Source: Lachnospiraceae bacterium (lineage in GTDB: Bacteria > Bacillota > Clostridia > Lachnospirales > Lachnospiraceae). Taken from it: 64,000 nucleotides of DNA. The translations under genes and the position numbers were made by a program. The notes beneath the pieces are model-generated. The model saw nothing but the letters and a program-made list of their open reading frames with translations. It made no database searches and was not told where the DNA came from. The stretch covers positions 310,001 through 374,000 of the forward strand of contig CABJBM010000001.1 of the NCBI GenBank assembly GCA_902363835.1, in the 5' to 3' direction. Shown in pieces: positions 34,127-43,547 of the stretch (its first letter is position 1; each line of letters starts with the position of its first letter).

Positions 34127-34359
34127 ATGGATTTTCCCCTCTATAAATTATTTGCTTATATATGGAAAGATTATAAAGAACTTTAATTCTTTCTATCTAT
34201 AGAATATGTCTAATTGTACAGGTCTGTTAATTTTATACCAGCTAGCACAGCCTACGAAATTTGCTAATAAAAATCCAAAGAAACTGGTTATCCCAAGTCG
34301 TTATTATAAATTGATACGTTATTAGTAAATAAGGAAAAAAAGAAAATAAAAAACATGTC

Positions 34360-34385
34360 CCATAGGTAAAAACCATAGGTAAAAA
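34360..34385. repeat. Two tandem 13-bp repeats
   Basis: CCATAGGTAAAAA occurs twice in a row without spacer. It lies in the 490-bp spacer between the collagen-like gene and tdk; the function is unknown. Confidence 0.5.
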
Positions 34386-34448
34386 CGGGAAATCTAATTC
34401 GCCTCCAATTCATATAAATTACTATTTTTAATTCATTCCAAAGCAATA

Positions 34449-34475
34449 GGGCCGCCAAGTCATACCTGGCGGCCC
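34449..34475. other. Hairpin in the spacer downstream of tdk
   Basis: GGGCCGCCA-AGTCATACC-TGGCGGCCC, a 9-bp GC-rich stem with no T-run on either side. It probably ends the tdk message. Nothing else is recognised in 34127-34617 besides the tandem repeat. Confidence 0.4.
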
Positions 34476-34617
34476 AATATATATTGCACTGTTATAATAG
34501 ATTTACTTAATCTTCTGTAATCTTAGCTCCAATTTTCCTTCATGCTATCTCAAACCTCTTCAGATCCGATCCCAGCTTTTCTATCAGTGTTTTCAGCTTT
34601 TTTGCTATAATCGGAAC

Positions 34618-35184
34618 TTATTGCCTGGTTTTTCCCTCCTTATAATGCTTACGGCACAATGAAATATATTTATCATTTGCACCCATTGATACCTGTTGCC
34701 CTTTCCTGACTATGTTTCCATTTTCATCAATTCTTGCATTCATATTAGCACTATTTCCACACCAGCAAACTGTCCTTAGCTCCTCAATTTCATCTGCTAA
34801 TTCCATCAAACGCTTTGATCCGGGAAAAAGATGAGATGTAAAGTCAATCCTAAGTCCATAGCAAAAGACTGGAATATGGTATTCATCAACAATATTGGAA
34901 AGCTGATCAATATCATCTTCAGAGAGGAATTGCACTTCGTCTACGATTACCGCATCTAATTCTTTGATTGACTCACAGTCATATTTTTTAAACTCAGACC
35001 ACAAAATACAATCCGCTTCCAGTCCTATTCTTGACTTGATCTTCCTTTTTCCATCCCTGGTTTCTATATCAGGTTTTACGAGAATAACATTTTTTCCCTT
35101 TTCAATATAATTGTATCTGGTCATGAGCGCATTCGCAGTCTTAGAACTTCCCATTGCACCATATTTAAAAAACAATTTAGCCAT
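34618..35184 (-). CDS. tdk: Thymidine kinase (type II)
   Basis: 188 aa, ATP-dependent phosphorylation of thymidine in the salvage pathway. Walker A is GAMGSSKT, the DEVQF motif is VIVDEVQFL, and the lid contains zinc Cys residues (CWCGNSANMNAR, LCRKHY). The length is normal. It is monocistronic, starting with ATGGCTAAATT behind AAGGAGAAA. After the stop codon about 25 further codons stay open in frame, read here as incidental. Confidence 0.94.
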   Translation of the reverse strand: MAKLFFKYGAMGSSKTANALMTRYNYIEKGKNVILVKPDIETRDGKRKIKSRIGLEADCILWSEFKKYDCESIKELDAVIVDEVQFLSEDDIDQLSNIVDEYHIPVFCYGLRIDFTSHLFPGSKRLMELADEIEELRTVCWCGNSANMNARIDENGNIVRKGQQVSMGANDKYISLCRKHYKEGKTRQ

Positions 35185-35537
35185 TTATTTCTCCTTTATC
35201 TTAAATAATTGTACCCTATTTTAATTTAACATAAAATAAAGAAATTTAAAATAAAACAAAGGTATTTTCTAATTAACTATGATTGCAAGTTTTTCATCCA
35301 AGTCTTAATTGCATCTGTCTGTCATCAATACTCATGTTCGGTATTTCCTCCCCAATATTCAAACAGGGACAGGCTATTAACACGTTGCGAGAGGCTTGTT
35401 ACTGTAATATTTGCAAAAAACATATTACTGTTTAAAGGAACAAAAGGAAGCAAAATCCTTGTAAAAGAGAGAAGCCGGCAAGATGGGGGGAATCCTGCCG
35501 GCTGAATGAAAAAATGTTTTATACTTAAAAAAACTGC
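35185..35537. other. Spacer with terminator hairpin; no gene recognised
   Basis: 353 bp. The left part is AT-rich and must hold the tdk promoter. A 13-codon frame (minus strand, ATG near 35335 behind GGAGG) is too short to judge. A hairpin AGCCGGCA ... TGCCGGCT (35473-35503) ends the transcript of the wall-binding protein. Confidence 0.5.
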
Positions 35538-36389
35538 TTATCTTAGTACGCCGTTTTCATCGGGAGTAAATGTTTTGGAAGATGTAAGCATCCGGCCATC
35601 TTTTTGAAGATAGTATGTTTTGCCCTCCAGGAAGAGGAACCCTGTTCTCATAATTCCGGTCTCAGGATCCAGGTAATACCAGTCACCGTTATGATTTAGC
35701 CACCCTGTATACAGCAAGCCATTGATATCATAAAAATACCAGGAGCTGTCTTTTTTTATCCAGCCGGATTGCACATCCGATGTGCCTGAATTTGGGAATA
35801 TCATGATTTTTGAAACGGTATTATCATTTGACCAGACCAGGCAATTGCGCCCTTTTGACAGATCATGGACTGTTACAATGTTACGGGTTAAATATGGAAA
35901 CAGTTTACTTTGGTCTGCTATGGTGTATTGTTTCCCTGTATCAGAGGTAAGGATACCGGTCTGCCCATCTGAGTTTATATTCATGGATGCTACAGTTACG
36001 TAATCCGGAACCTGATAATCAGCCGGAACTTTACAAAGCACTGTAATGGCGTTTGACATGGGCGGCAGACTAAGAGTCATAACCGGACTAATATCGGCGT
36101 AGATAAATTCTCCCTTTTGTATTTGGTCAGCTGCTACAGGGTCACCGCTGACGGAATTTAAAACCCTTGACTCAGAGGAAAGGTTCAGAATGATTTCCTG
36201 ATCCGCACCGGCAACATCTTTCCGCATCACACGGAGTCCGTTATCGGAAACCTGGGTTACTGTTCCATAAATACGTATGGAGCTGGGCAACGCAGCCCCT
36301 TCCTCTGCTTGTGCTATAACACCACTCCCTGACAGGACTAATGCCAAAGAGCTAATACCGGTTAACAATAATTTTGTAAGTTTATTCAT
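35538..36389 (-). CDS. Secreted protein with cell-wall-binding (choline-binding-type) repeats
   Basis: 283 aa. The signal peptide is MNKLTKLLLTGISSLALVLS with cleavage near AQA. An N-terminal domain of ~180 residues (IRIYGTVTQVSDNGLRVM, SLPPMSNAITVLCKVP) has no name I can assign. The C-terminal ~75 residues are three aromatic repeats: GWIKKDSSWYFYDINGLLYT, GWLNHNGDWYYLDPETGIM and a third ending KTYYLQKDGRML. These bind wall polymers. Monocistronic. Confidence 0.85.
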   Translation of the reverse strand: MNKLTKLLLTGISSLALVLSGSGVIAQAEEGAALPSSIRIYGTVTQVSDNGLRVMRKDVAGADQEIILNLSSESRVLNSVSGDPVAADQIQKGEFIYADISPVMTLSLPPMSNAITVLCKVPADYQVPDYVTVASMNINSDGQTGILTSDTGKQYTIADQSKLFPYLTRNIVTVHDLSKGRNCLVWSNDNTVSKIMIFPNSGTSDVQSGWIKKDSSWYFYDINGLLYTGWLNHNGDWYYLDPETGIMRTGFLFLEGKTYYLQKDGRMLTSSKTFTPDENGVLR

Positions 36390-36687
36390 GTTTTGACCTC
36401 CTTCTTTTTATAAAACAAGTATAACAGCAGATCCCAGATTTTGGCATTACAATATGTTTACAATTTACTTAATGAAAATTTCATTTAAATTATGGAGGTT
36501 TTTCAGGTTGGCTCTTTTCCTGGTATGGGTATATTTATCACCAGTAATGCCTGTAGCTCTCCTACAATACCTTATTTTACTGTATTATTAAAATGATTGG
36601 GGTAAAATCACGAAGAATTAGCTTTAGAATATAATAAACTATCAAGATTGAGGCAGAAATGTAAAGTCAGAATAAGGAGGACTTTTT

Positions 36688-37254
36688 ATGGATGCTAATG
36701 AATATAGCGATGAATACGAAGACAGTGAAACATGTTATGATTGTGATAATAACTGCAGCGAATGCATTTGTAAATTTGAGACGATCCCAAAACCCCTAAA
36801 GCCTAATAGAACACGTTTAAAATGCGGTATGTCATCAGGACCCATAGTATTTCCCGTTGGGACTCCTGCCGGAGTTACATTTACATTAGCTACTGTAAAT
36901 GCAGACACAAAAGGGATGAAGCTTTCATGTATACAATTAGAATTTGCAGCTAATATCATTACTACTGCTGCAGCTATAATTCTTAATTTCCAGGTTTTTA
37001 AACAATGCAGAAATCAAATGACACCTGTTCCCGTGGGGCCAATTTGGACGTTTTCGCCCCCTACTGGAGTTACGGAAGGTAATACCATTGGTAATACCTT
37101 CTCATTCTATGTATGCGATTGTGATACAACCTGTAATGAATGCTGTTACTACCGTGTAGTAGTTACTCAAGCTGGCGCCACTACTACAGGTATAACAACT
37201 ATTAACAATCCCTCTCTTGCTGCCATCATCGTTGATGGTACATGCAATTACTAA
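36688..37254 (+). CDS. DUF4489 family protein with Cys-rich N-terminus (copy 1)
   Basis: 188 aa. A short acidic, Cys-rich leader (ETCYDCDNNCSECICKF) is followed by the DUF4489-like domain: RTRLKCGMSSGPIVFP, CIQLEFAANI, FQVFKQCRNQ, then CDTTCNECCYYRVVV. The domain looks beta-rich. There is no signal peptide. It has a paralogue at 42553 with the same layout. The start follows AAGGAGGA. It is monocistronic with a strong terminator. Function unknown; Cys-rich proteins of this kind are plausible spore-coat components. Confidence 0.7.
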   Translation: MDANEYSDEYEDSETCYDCDNNCSECICKFETIPKPLKPNRTRLKCGMSSGPIVFPVGTPAGVTFTLATVNADTKGMKLSCIQLEFAANIITTAAAIILNFQVFKQCRNQMTPVPVGPIWTFSPPTGVTEGNTIGNTFSFYVCDCDTTCNECCYYRVVVTQAGATTTGITTINNPSLAAIIVDGTCNY

Positions 37255-37291
37255 GGTGAAAGATTTCAGTTTACTCCATGAACTTAGGATG

Positions 37292-37335
37292 ACAAAAGGC
37301 GAGTCAATACAATGAATAGGATACTCGCCTTTTGT
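37292..37335. terminator. Bidirectional terminator between DUF4489 copy 1 and the RpiR regulator
   Basis: ACAAAAGGCGAGT pairs with ACTCGCCTTTTGT, a 13-bp stem with T- and A-rich flanks serving the convergent genes. Confidence 0.82.
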
Positions 37336-37357
37336 TTAACTGATTTGCAACAATTTC

Positions 37358-38128
37358 TTAATCAATTTCATCTCCTGATTCCTGTTCCAAACGAAAAAGC
37401 TTCATATATTCTTCCAAGATCAATTCTGTTACAAGATAAAAACCAATCCTTGATGTAATATCCGCATCCCTGTAGTTCAGTTTCCTGAAATAGGCATACA
37501 GGCTTACTACACTGCTGCCGGAAATGGGATTCTGGCTCATTCCTGTAAGGGTCACAATAGGGACTCCCTTGGTCTGGGCAATGTAAGAGAGCTTGCATAT
37601 GATATCAGTACTTCCGGAATAACTGATAAAAAAAGCGATTTGTCCCGGTATCAGGTTATTGGCATACAGGATGCAATTATCACGGTCATCAGGAACAATA
37701 ATGATCTTATTCAGATGCTCAAGCTTCTTTGCCAGATCCAAAGCCACAATCCTGGAAAGGCCCAGCGCAAAAAATATCACCTGGCGGCTGTCATAAATCA
37801 ACCTTGCCGTTTTCTCAATGTTCTGCCGTGAATTGATAGCCAGTGTCTGTTTTAAACTGTCCATAACAGAGGTCTGCTGTTGGGCAGCCTCTATTCCATA
37901 CTGTCTCCGATCATGTATGATCTGATATTTTAACTCGCTGAACCCATGATAGCCCAGTTTTTTACAAAGCCTTACAATGGAATTAGGTGACAGATATAAT
38001 TCTTCAGCCACCCTGGCAATCTTTAAATCCTGCAATATGCCATAATGTTCCAGTAAATAATTGACAATTCTTTCTTCTGTAGGATTCAGCTTTATTCCCC
38101 TGTTTGACAGCTGATCAAAAAAATTCAT
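37358..38128 (-). CDS. RpiR/MurR family transcriptional regulator
   Basis: 256 aa: N-terminal HTH_6 domain (LNPTEERIVNYLLEHY, VAEELYLSPNSIVRLCKKLGY) and C-terminal SIS sugar-phosphate-binding domain (RQVIFFALGLSRIVALDL, IAFFISYSGSTD). It is divergent from the PTS operon, which it most likely controls through the inverted repeat at 38267. The inducer would be the phosphorylated sugar made by that PTS. Confidence 0.92.
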   Translation of the reverse strand: MNFFDQLSNRGIKLNPTEERIVNYLLEHYGILQDLKIARVAEELYLSPNSIVRLCKKLGYHGFSELKYQIIHDRRQYGIEAAQQQTSVMDSLKQTLAINSRQNIEKTARLIYDSRQVIFFALGLSRIVALDLAKKLEHLNKIIIVPDDRDNCILYANNLIPGQIAFFISYSGSTDIICKLSYIAQTKGVPIVTLTGMSQNPISGSSVVSLYAYFRKLNYRDADITSRIGFYLVTELILEEYMKLFRLEQESGDEID

Positions 38129-38266
38129 TTCTCACCCTCCGAAACCCCTTTTCTCATGATGTGAAATAATACACATTTTGTGTTTTTTTATACTTTTCGT
38201 ATATAAATAATAATATACTTCCAAACTCTTGTAAATCTAAATTAATCCTATATTATAAAACTATAA

Positions 38267-38285
38267 TTTCATACCGGTAATGAAA
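38267..38285. promoter_or_regulatory. Candidate RpiR operator
   Basis: TTTCAT-ACCGGTA-ATGAAA, an inverted repeat in the spacer between the regulator and the PTS gene, about 30 bases upstream of the PTS start. Confidence 0.45.
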
Positions 38286-38315
38286 TCATTACATTAAGGA
38301 GACGGAGGGTCTTAA

Positions 38316-39929
38316 ATGAAAGAGTTTTGGCAAAAATTCGGGAAATCGCTGCTTCTGCCCATTTCTACCATAGCAGTGGCCGGTATATTCAGCGGCCTTG
38401 CAGCAGCAATGCAGAACAGTGCAATTGTAGGGGAAACATTTGTAAATCTTGTATACGCCCAGAATTTTATTGGTTTTATCCGTAGGCTGGCCGGACTGGT
38501 ATTCGGAAACCTGCCTTTGTTTTTCTGTATGTCCATCGCCATCGGCATGGCAAAGGATGAGAAACCGACCGCGGCATTTTCCGCTGTCCTGGGCTTCCTT
38601 GTATTTCATTACACCTTAAATTACATTCTGGGGCTAAAGGGTATTACCGCTGAATCCACCAGCATCAGTAAGCTTATGGAACAGGGGATGTCACAAGTGG
38701 ACGCAACCATTGTAAATGCCAAGTATGAGACCATGCTGGGATATTTCACACTTCGCATGAATGTATTCGGAGGCATTCTGGTAGGACTTCTTGTAAACGC
38801 TTTACATAACCGGTTCTACACGATCAAACTTCCAAGTGCTGTTAATTTTTTCGGCGGAAAACGCTTTGTCCCGCTGATCACCATTATCACCATTCCGCTG
38901 GCAGGAATCGCATCTTACTTCATCTGGCCGTTCTTTAACACATTCATCGGACTGATAGGCAGCTGGATCAACTCCATTGGAGTATTCGGGCCATTTGTAT
39001 ACGGTGCTGCCAACAGGCTTTTGATCCCTACCGGCCTTCACCATATTCTAAACCAGGTGGTACGCTTTACACCCGTAGGCGGAACAGCAACCATAGATGG
39101 GCAGACCGTCATGGGCGCGTTAAATATTTTTAATACTGCCATTGCGTCAAACAGCCAGGTCCCTAATGAAGTATTTCAGATGGGCGCCCGCTACGTAGGC
39201 CAGGGCCATTCCCTTATCGTTATCTTCGGCCTTCCGGCTGCTGCCTTTGCCATGTACCGTTCTGCAGATGACCAAAACAAAAAAAGAGTCAAGGCGCTGC
39301 TCTCTGCAAGCGTTACCGCTTCAATCCTGACAGGTGTTACGGAACCCCTGGAATTTTCCTTTATGTTCATTTCGCCGGTGCTATTCCTGTTCCATGTAAT
39401 CATGACTGGAATCGGCTATATGACAGCCGCTTTGCTCCATTGCAGCGTTGGAGGCGTGCAGGCAGGACTGATTGATTTTACGATTTTCGGTATTTTCCGT
39501 GGAGCACAGAGCAAATGGTACCTTGTAGTACTGATCGGCATCGGTATGGCGGCTATCTACTATTACGGCTTTACCTACCTGATCCGAAAGTTTAATATTT
39601 CAACTCCCGGAAGAAATGAAGGGGCTGATGCAGAAGATGAAAAAACAGCACTTGTGAATTTCCGAAGCGGCTCAAAGCTGGCGGAACAGATCCTGGAATA
39701 CTTAGGCGGCAGAGAAAATATCGGTGAAATCAGCAACTGCTTTACCAGACTGCGTGTTACCATCAAAGACATGTCCCTGGTTCAGGAGCAAAATTTAAAA
39801 TCAACCGGCGCATCAGGCATTGTCTGCCCTTCTGCCAATCAGATACAAGTCATCTACGGCTTAAAAGTTGAAAGCATTGCAAGGGATGTGAAAACATTGT
39901 ACCACGCTCAGCATACAGGAAAGGATTAA
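38316..39929 (+). CDS. PTS transporter, EIICB fused, glucose/alpha-glucoside superfamily
   Basis: 537 aa. The N-terminal ~420 residues are EIIC with some ten membrane helices (KSLLLPISTIAVAGIFSGLA; GLHHILNQVVRF; TGVTEPLEFSFMF). The C-terminal EIIB carries the phosphorylatable Cys in EISNCFTRLRV. There is no EIIA domain, so a general or unlinked EIIA must serve it. It resembles GlvC/MalX alpha-glucoside permeases. First gene of a three-gene operon; 7 bases separate it from the GH4 gene. Confidence 0.93.
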   Translation: MKEFWQKFGKSLLLPISTIAVAGIFSGLAAAMQNSAIVGETFVNLVYAQNFIGFIRRLAGLVFGNLPLFFCMSIAIGMAKDEKPTAAFSAVLGFLVFHYTLNYILGLKGITAESTSISKLMEQGMSQVDATIVNAKYETMLGYFTLRMNVFGGILVGLLVNALHNRFYTIKLPSAVNFFGGKRFVPLITIITIPLAGIASYFIWPFFNTFIGLIGSWINSIGVFGPFVYGAANRLLIPTGLHHILNQVVRFTPVGGTATIDGQTVMGALNIFNTAIASNSQVPNEVFQMGARYVGQGHSLIVIFGLPAAAFAMYRSADDQNKKRVKALLSASVTASILTGVTEPLEFSFMFISPVLFLFHVIMTGIGYMTAALLHCSVGGVQAGLIDFTIFGIFRGAQSKWYLVVLIGIGMAAIYYYGFTYLIRKFNISTPGRNEGADAEDEKTALVNFRSGSKLAEQILEYLGGRENIGEISNCFTRLRVTIKDMSLVQEQNLKSTGASGIVCPSANQIQVIYGLKVESIARDVKTLYHAQHTGKD

Positions 39930-39936
39930 AAATAAG

Positions 39937-41262
39937 ATGAAACATAAGTTAAAGATTACGATTGTGGGAGGTGGTTCCACCTGGACCCCCGGCATATTGA
40001 ATGCATTTGTCCGCCATATGGACTCTCTCCCGGTCACAGAACTGGTACTTTATGATATTAACTCAGAGCGTCAGGCCCCTATCGGAGAATATGCGCAGCT
40101 GCTGTTTCGCCAGTACGCTCCCCAGGTAAAGGTTATTTATACAACAAGCAAGGACACTGCCTATGATTCCGTGGATTTTGTTATGGTTCAGATCCGTACA
40201 GGCGGATATCATATGCGGGAAAAGGATGAAAAGATTCCTATGGAATACGGAGTGCTCGGCCAGGAAACCTGCGGGCCCGGCGGTTTTGCCTATGGGATTC
40301 GCTCCTTAAAAGACATGATTGAGATTGTAAAGGATGTGCGCAAGCACAGTCAAAATGCCTGGATCTTAAATTACACCAATCCAGCCGCCATTGTAGCCTA
40401 CGGCCTGCAGCGTGAGTTCCCTGATGACAAAAGGATTCTCAATATTTGCGATCAGCCGATCAACCTGATTCATTCTTTCGCCAAGCTGCTGGATGTACCG
40501 GCAGAATCCCTGGAGCCCACCTATTTTGGGCTTAACCACTTCGGATGGTTTACCCATCTTTACAACCAGAATGGCCAGGATCTCCTTCCCCAGCTGAAGG
40601 AACGGATAAAGGATAATGGATTTCTGCCTGCCGATGCCGCTGAACGCGACCCTTCCTGGCTGGACACTTATGCACTGGTGCAGGATATGGTTCACGATTT
40701 TGATGAGTATGTGCCTTCCACCTACCTCCAATACTATATTTATCCGGAATACAAGGCTTCCCAGTTAAACCCGGATTACACCAGAGCAAATGAAGTCATG
40801 GAGGGCCGTGAAAAACAGGTGTTTTCGGAATGCCGCCGCGCAGTCAGCCAAAACAGCCTGGAGGGAATTCATGTTGTAAAAAACGAAGCTCACGGTGATA
40901 TGATCCTGTCCATAGCGGAAGCCATCTACTTAAATAAAAATGCGTACTATATTGTAATGGTTAAAAATGAAGGAATCATTGAGAATCTTCCGGATGATGC
41001 AGTTGTGGAAGTGACCTGCCTGCTGAGTAGCCGTGGGCCCAAGCCCTTCCACACCGGACCTGTTTCTGTTTTTTACAAGGCATTGCTGGAAAACCAGTAC
41101 GCCTACGAACGCCTGACCTGCGAAGCTTATTTTGAAGGCAGCTACACAAAAGCATTGCAGGCTCTGACATTAAACCGCACCGTTACAGATGCCAAGAAGG
41201 CGAGAAAGATTCTGGACCGCCTGATTGAAGAAAACAAAGGCTACTGGCCCAGGCTGACTTAA
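39937..41262 (+). CDS. Glycoside hydrolase family 4, 6-phospho-alpha-glucosidase type
   Basis: 441 aa. NAD-binding start ITIVGGGSTWTPGI; metal-ligand loop with Cys motif reading CDQP (NICDQPINLI) and LNHFGWFTH; GQETCGPGGFAYG. GH4 enzymes use NAD+ and Mn2+ in a redox-elimination mechanism. From memory, CDMP-like motifs mark the phospho-alpha-glucosidases and CNVP the phospho-beta enzymes, so CDQP points to alpha. It would hydrolyse the sugar phosphate delivered by the adjacent PTS. Confidence 0.9.
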   Translation: MKHKLKITIVGGGSTWTPGILNAFVRHMDSLPVTELVLYDINSERQAPIGEYAQLLFRQYAPQVKVIYTTSKDTAYDSVDFVMVQIRTGGYHMREKDEKIPMEYGVLGQETCGPGGFAYGIRSLKDMIEIVKDVRKHSQNAWILNYTNPAAIVAYGLQREFPDDKRILNICDQPINLIHSFAKLLDVPAESLEPTYFGLNHFGWFTHLYNQNGQDLLPQLKERIKDNGFLPADAAERDPSWLDTYALVQDMVHDFDEYVPSTYLQYYIYPEYKASQLNPDYTRANEVMEGREKQVFSECRRAVSQNSLEGIHVVKNEAHGDMILSIAEAIYLNKNAYYIVMVKNEGIIENLPDDAVVEVTCLLSSRGPKPFHTGPVSVFYKALLENQYAYERLTCEAYFEGSYTKALQALTLNRTVTDAKKARKILDRLIEENKGYWPRLT

Positions 41263-41279
41263 CAGAAAGGATCCTATCT

Positions 41280-42008
41280 ATGTGTAAAATGATTATAAAT
41301 GCAGATGACTTCGGCTATTGCCGGGCTGTCAATTATGGGATCATGGATGCTCATCTGCATGGAGTACTCACATCCGCAACACTTTTAACCAATACCCCAG
41401 GCTTCCGGCACGCTGTCGCCCTGGCTAAAGAATGCCCCTCTCTGGGTGTGGGCCTGCATTTAAACATCGCCCTTGGGCAGCCACTTACCAAAGGCAGTAC
41501 TCTGACCGGAAAAGACGGGTGTTTTATTAAGCCGGGAAATCTATCCTCCTCCCATAAATATCTGCCGGAAGATATCCAGACAGAACTGGAGGCTCAATAC
41601 CATATGTTTATGGAGGTAATGGGAAAAAAGCCGACCCATCTGGACTCACACTTGTTCACAACAGACAGCAATTCTGTTATGGCTGCTGCAGCCAGAGTTC
41701 TTGCTGAAAAATACCGGCTGCCCTTAAGAAACCACGACATATCAGGCTTTCCCCATGTGGATTTTATACAGTTCCGCACATATCAGGGGGAACCGGGACT
41801 GTCTTATGTATACGATCATATAGACAATATATCTTCCAGGCCATATGTGGAACTGATGAGTCATCCGGCCTATGTGGATTCTTATCTGCTCCAGTCCTCC
41901 TCATACAATCTGCAGCGCCTGGAGGAATTGGATTTTCTGGTTAGCAGCAAAACAAAAGATATGCTCCAAAAATATTCTGTGGAATTGATCAATTACAGTC
42001 AGTTATGA
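41280..42008 (+). CDS. ChbG/HpnK (YdjC) family carbohydrate deacetylase
   Basis: 242 aa. Metal-site motif IINADDFGYCRAVN, then GVGLHLNIALG and LDSHLFTTD with the expected Asp/His ligands, and LMSHPAYVD near the end. In E. coli ChbG removes an acetyl group from chitobiose-6-phosphate before the GH4 enzyme ChbF acts. Here it follows a GH4 gene by 17 bases, suggesting that the imported sugar is acetylated. Strong terminator after it. Confidence 0.9.
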   Translation: MCKMIINADDFGYCRAVNYGIMDAHLHGVLTSATLLTNTPGFRHAVALAKECPSLGVGLHLNIALGQPLTKGSTLTGKDGCFIKPGNLSSSHKYLPEDIQTELEAQYHMFMEVMGKKPTHLDSHLFTTDSNSVMAAAARVLAEKYRLPLRNHDISGFPHVDFIQFRTYQGEPGLSYVYDHIDNISSRPYVELMSHPAYVDSYLLQSSSYNLQRLEELDFLVSSKTKDMLQKYSVELINYSQL

Positions 42009-42014
42009 CCATAT

Positions 42015-42060
42015 AAACACAGAGACATCGGGAATCCCCTTCCCAGATGTCTCTGTGTTT
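42015..42060 (+). terminator. Terminator of the PTS-GH4-chbG operon
   Basis: A perfect 15-bp stem, AAACACAGAGACATC with GATGTCTCTGTGTTT, followed by TTCTG. Confidence 0.88.
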
Positions 42061-42552
42061 TTCTGTATTATTGTGTCGTTTGCTCCATAGTACGTTACTG
42101 CCAATTTGCCTTTTCATTATATATACTTCATATTTATTTAACGATCATAAGTAATAACGCATATAACGACTTTAATCGCTTATAAAAGCCTTATAACCTG
42201 GCTTGAGAGGTGCAGGTGTTAGAATAAATGATAAAGTTACTTTTATTTCGACAGAGATGAAAAATCATACGCAGAAATCGACTGATTTTATGTGCAAAAA
42301 TCGTCAGGAAATGAAAATAAATACAGGATCAGAACCCCCATATTTATACAAAAAATATGCAAATCAGAAATATTTATATTTATTTCCTTGTCGATTATGA
42401 TAAATTAAAAGATTATCGTTTAAAAAATACCTTTTCAAAACACTCACGTATTAAGAATTATCATAATATAATATCGTACAAAGTACAGGAGAAATCACTA
42501 TAATTATCATCAATTTTAATGAATCCAATTCCTAAATAACGGAGGTTTTTAT
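42061..42552. other. AT-rich spacer upstream of DUF4489 copy 2; no gene recognised
   Basis: 492 bp, strongly AT-rich. Around 42145-42195 it contains iterated GC(T)TATAA-type units (CGCATATAAC, CGCTTATAAAAGC, CCTTATAACC), similar to units at 43208-43246 beyond the gene. A 65-codon frame starting with TTG at 42203 has no ribosome site and is rejected. Confidence 0.4.
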
Positions 42553-43050
42553 ATGAGTGAAAAATGTGAATGCGATTACTGCTGTGATGAATGCTGCTGC
42601 GAGAAGAAACAAGGAAGACCGACCAGAACTGTGTTAAAATGCGGCTGCCCCGGATTTGTTGCATTTCCTAATTTAACGGCAATTGGCACAACAGCAACAC
42701 TTGCCTCATTGTCAATTGATACTTCTGAATTCGAACATCCCTGCATTCAGCTTTCATTTACCGCAAATATAGGCACAGATTTAATAGACGGCTTTACTTT
42801 TCAAATCTTTAGACAGTGTTCAGATCAATCTGCACCCATTCCGGTCAGCGGGATTTATGAATATACCAGAATTACTGCTACAACAGAAGCTGCTTCTATT
42901 AATTTTACTGTGTGTGATAATGACCTTTGTATCAATGGCTGCTGCACTTATTTTGTCTTAATTACTGTTACTGTTGCCACTGCTTCCACAACATATATCA
43001 GTAATGCAACACTTAGCGCCATTATTAACGACGATGGCTGCGACTGCTGA
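42553..43050 (+). CDS. DUF4489 family protein with Cys-rich N-terminus (copy 2)
   Basis: 165 aa, a paralogue of the gene at 36688. The N-terminus is even richer in Cys (KCECDYCCDECCCEKK), followed by RTVLKCGCPGFVAFP, CIQLSFTANI, FQIFRQCSDQ and CINGCCTYFVLI. No signal peptide. The start follows ACGGAGG. Monocistronic. Function unknown; an assembled, disulphide-rich surface layer is one possibility. Confidence 0.7.
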   Translation: MSEKCECDYCCDECCCEKKQGRPTRTVLKCGCPGFVAFPNLTAIGTTATLASLSIDTSEFEHPCIQLSFTANIGTDLIDGFTFQIFRQCSDQSAPIPVSGIYEYTRITATTEAASINFTVCDNDLCINGCCTYFVLITVTVATASTTYISNATLSAIINDDGCDC

Positions 43051-43104
43051 TCCAGCATAGTACGCCCCGGCAAAAGGACAGTGAAATATTTCATTTTCAG
43101 GTTA

Positions 43105-43138
43105 AGTACCTGCTGATTTTGAGCAGGTGCTTTTCTTT
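43105..43138 (+). terminator. Terminator of DUF4489 copy 2
   Basis: AGTACCTGCT-GATTTTG-AGCAGGTGCT followed by TTTCTTTT. Confidence 0.82.
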
Positions 43139-43207
43139 TATGCAGCACAACGGTTGTTGTAATAAGGTGCCCATACTGTACATAATTTCATAATTATTCA
43201 CTTATAA

Positions 43208-43246
43208 TCGGCTATAGTTGCATAAATCAGCTGTAGTCGCTTATAA
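43208..43246. repeat. Imperfect tandem 19-20-bp units
   Basis: TCGGCTATAGTTGCATAAA is followed directly by TCAGCTGTAGTCGCTTATAA; the two differ at a few positions only. They could be binding sites. The rest of 43139-43547 holds the leader of the next gene and no other feature I recognise. Confidence 0.4.
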
Positions 43247-43399
43247 AAAGCTAATACCATTCATTCACAGTTTTTTCACAAGACGTACAAAAATTATTTA
43301 CAACTTCTACAAACTTTTTTCACATCTGTCATCTATAATTAAGACAGTAACAAGAAGAACTCCAATACTTGTTAAATTAAAAACTTTTTTTCATAACTG

Positions 43400-43425
43400 G
43401 CCGGTGAAAGTCACATTTCACCGGC
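43400..43425 (+). other. Terminator-like hairpin in the phosphofructokinase leader
   Basis: GCCGGTGAAA-GTCACA-TTTCACCGGC followed by TCCTCCCTTTTT, about 120 bases upstream of the start codon. It is either the end of a short upstream transcript or an attenuator. Confidence 0.45.
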
Positions 43426-43547
43426 TCCTCCCTTTTTATGGGTTAATTATTTCCTGGAATTTTAGGAATGACCGTTGCAAAGAAAGTCTTTCTATTATAG
43501 AATAGGGAAGGTGCCCGTGGCATATGCAAACTTGGAGGATACTATAC

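Noticed and set aside
34540..34617. In-frame continuation of about 25 codons after the tdk stop
   Set aside because: It looks protein-like (AKKLKTLIEKLGSDLKRFEIA-type helix), but thymidine kinase is already full length, so stop-codon readthrough or a fused remnant is not supported.
43218..43505. 95-codon frame upstream of the phosphofructokinase
   Set aside because: AT-rich, Lys/Phe/Ile-dominated, without a ribosome site, and it covers a terminator-like hairpin.
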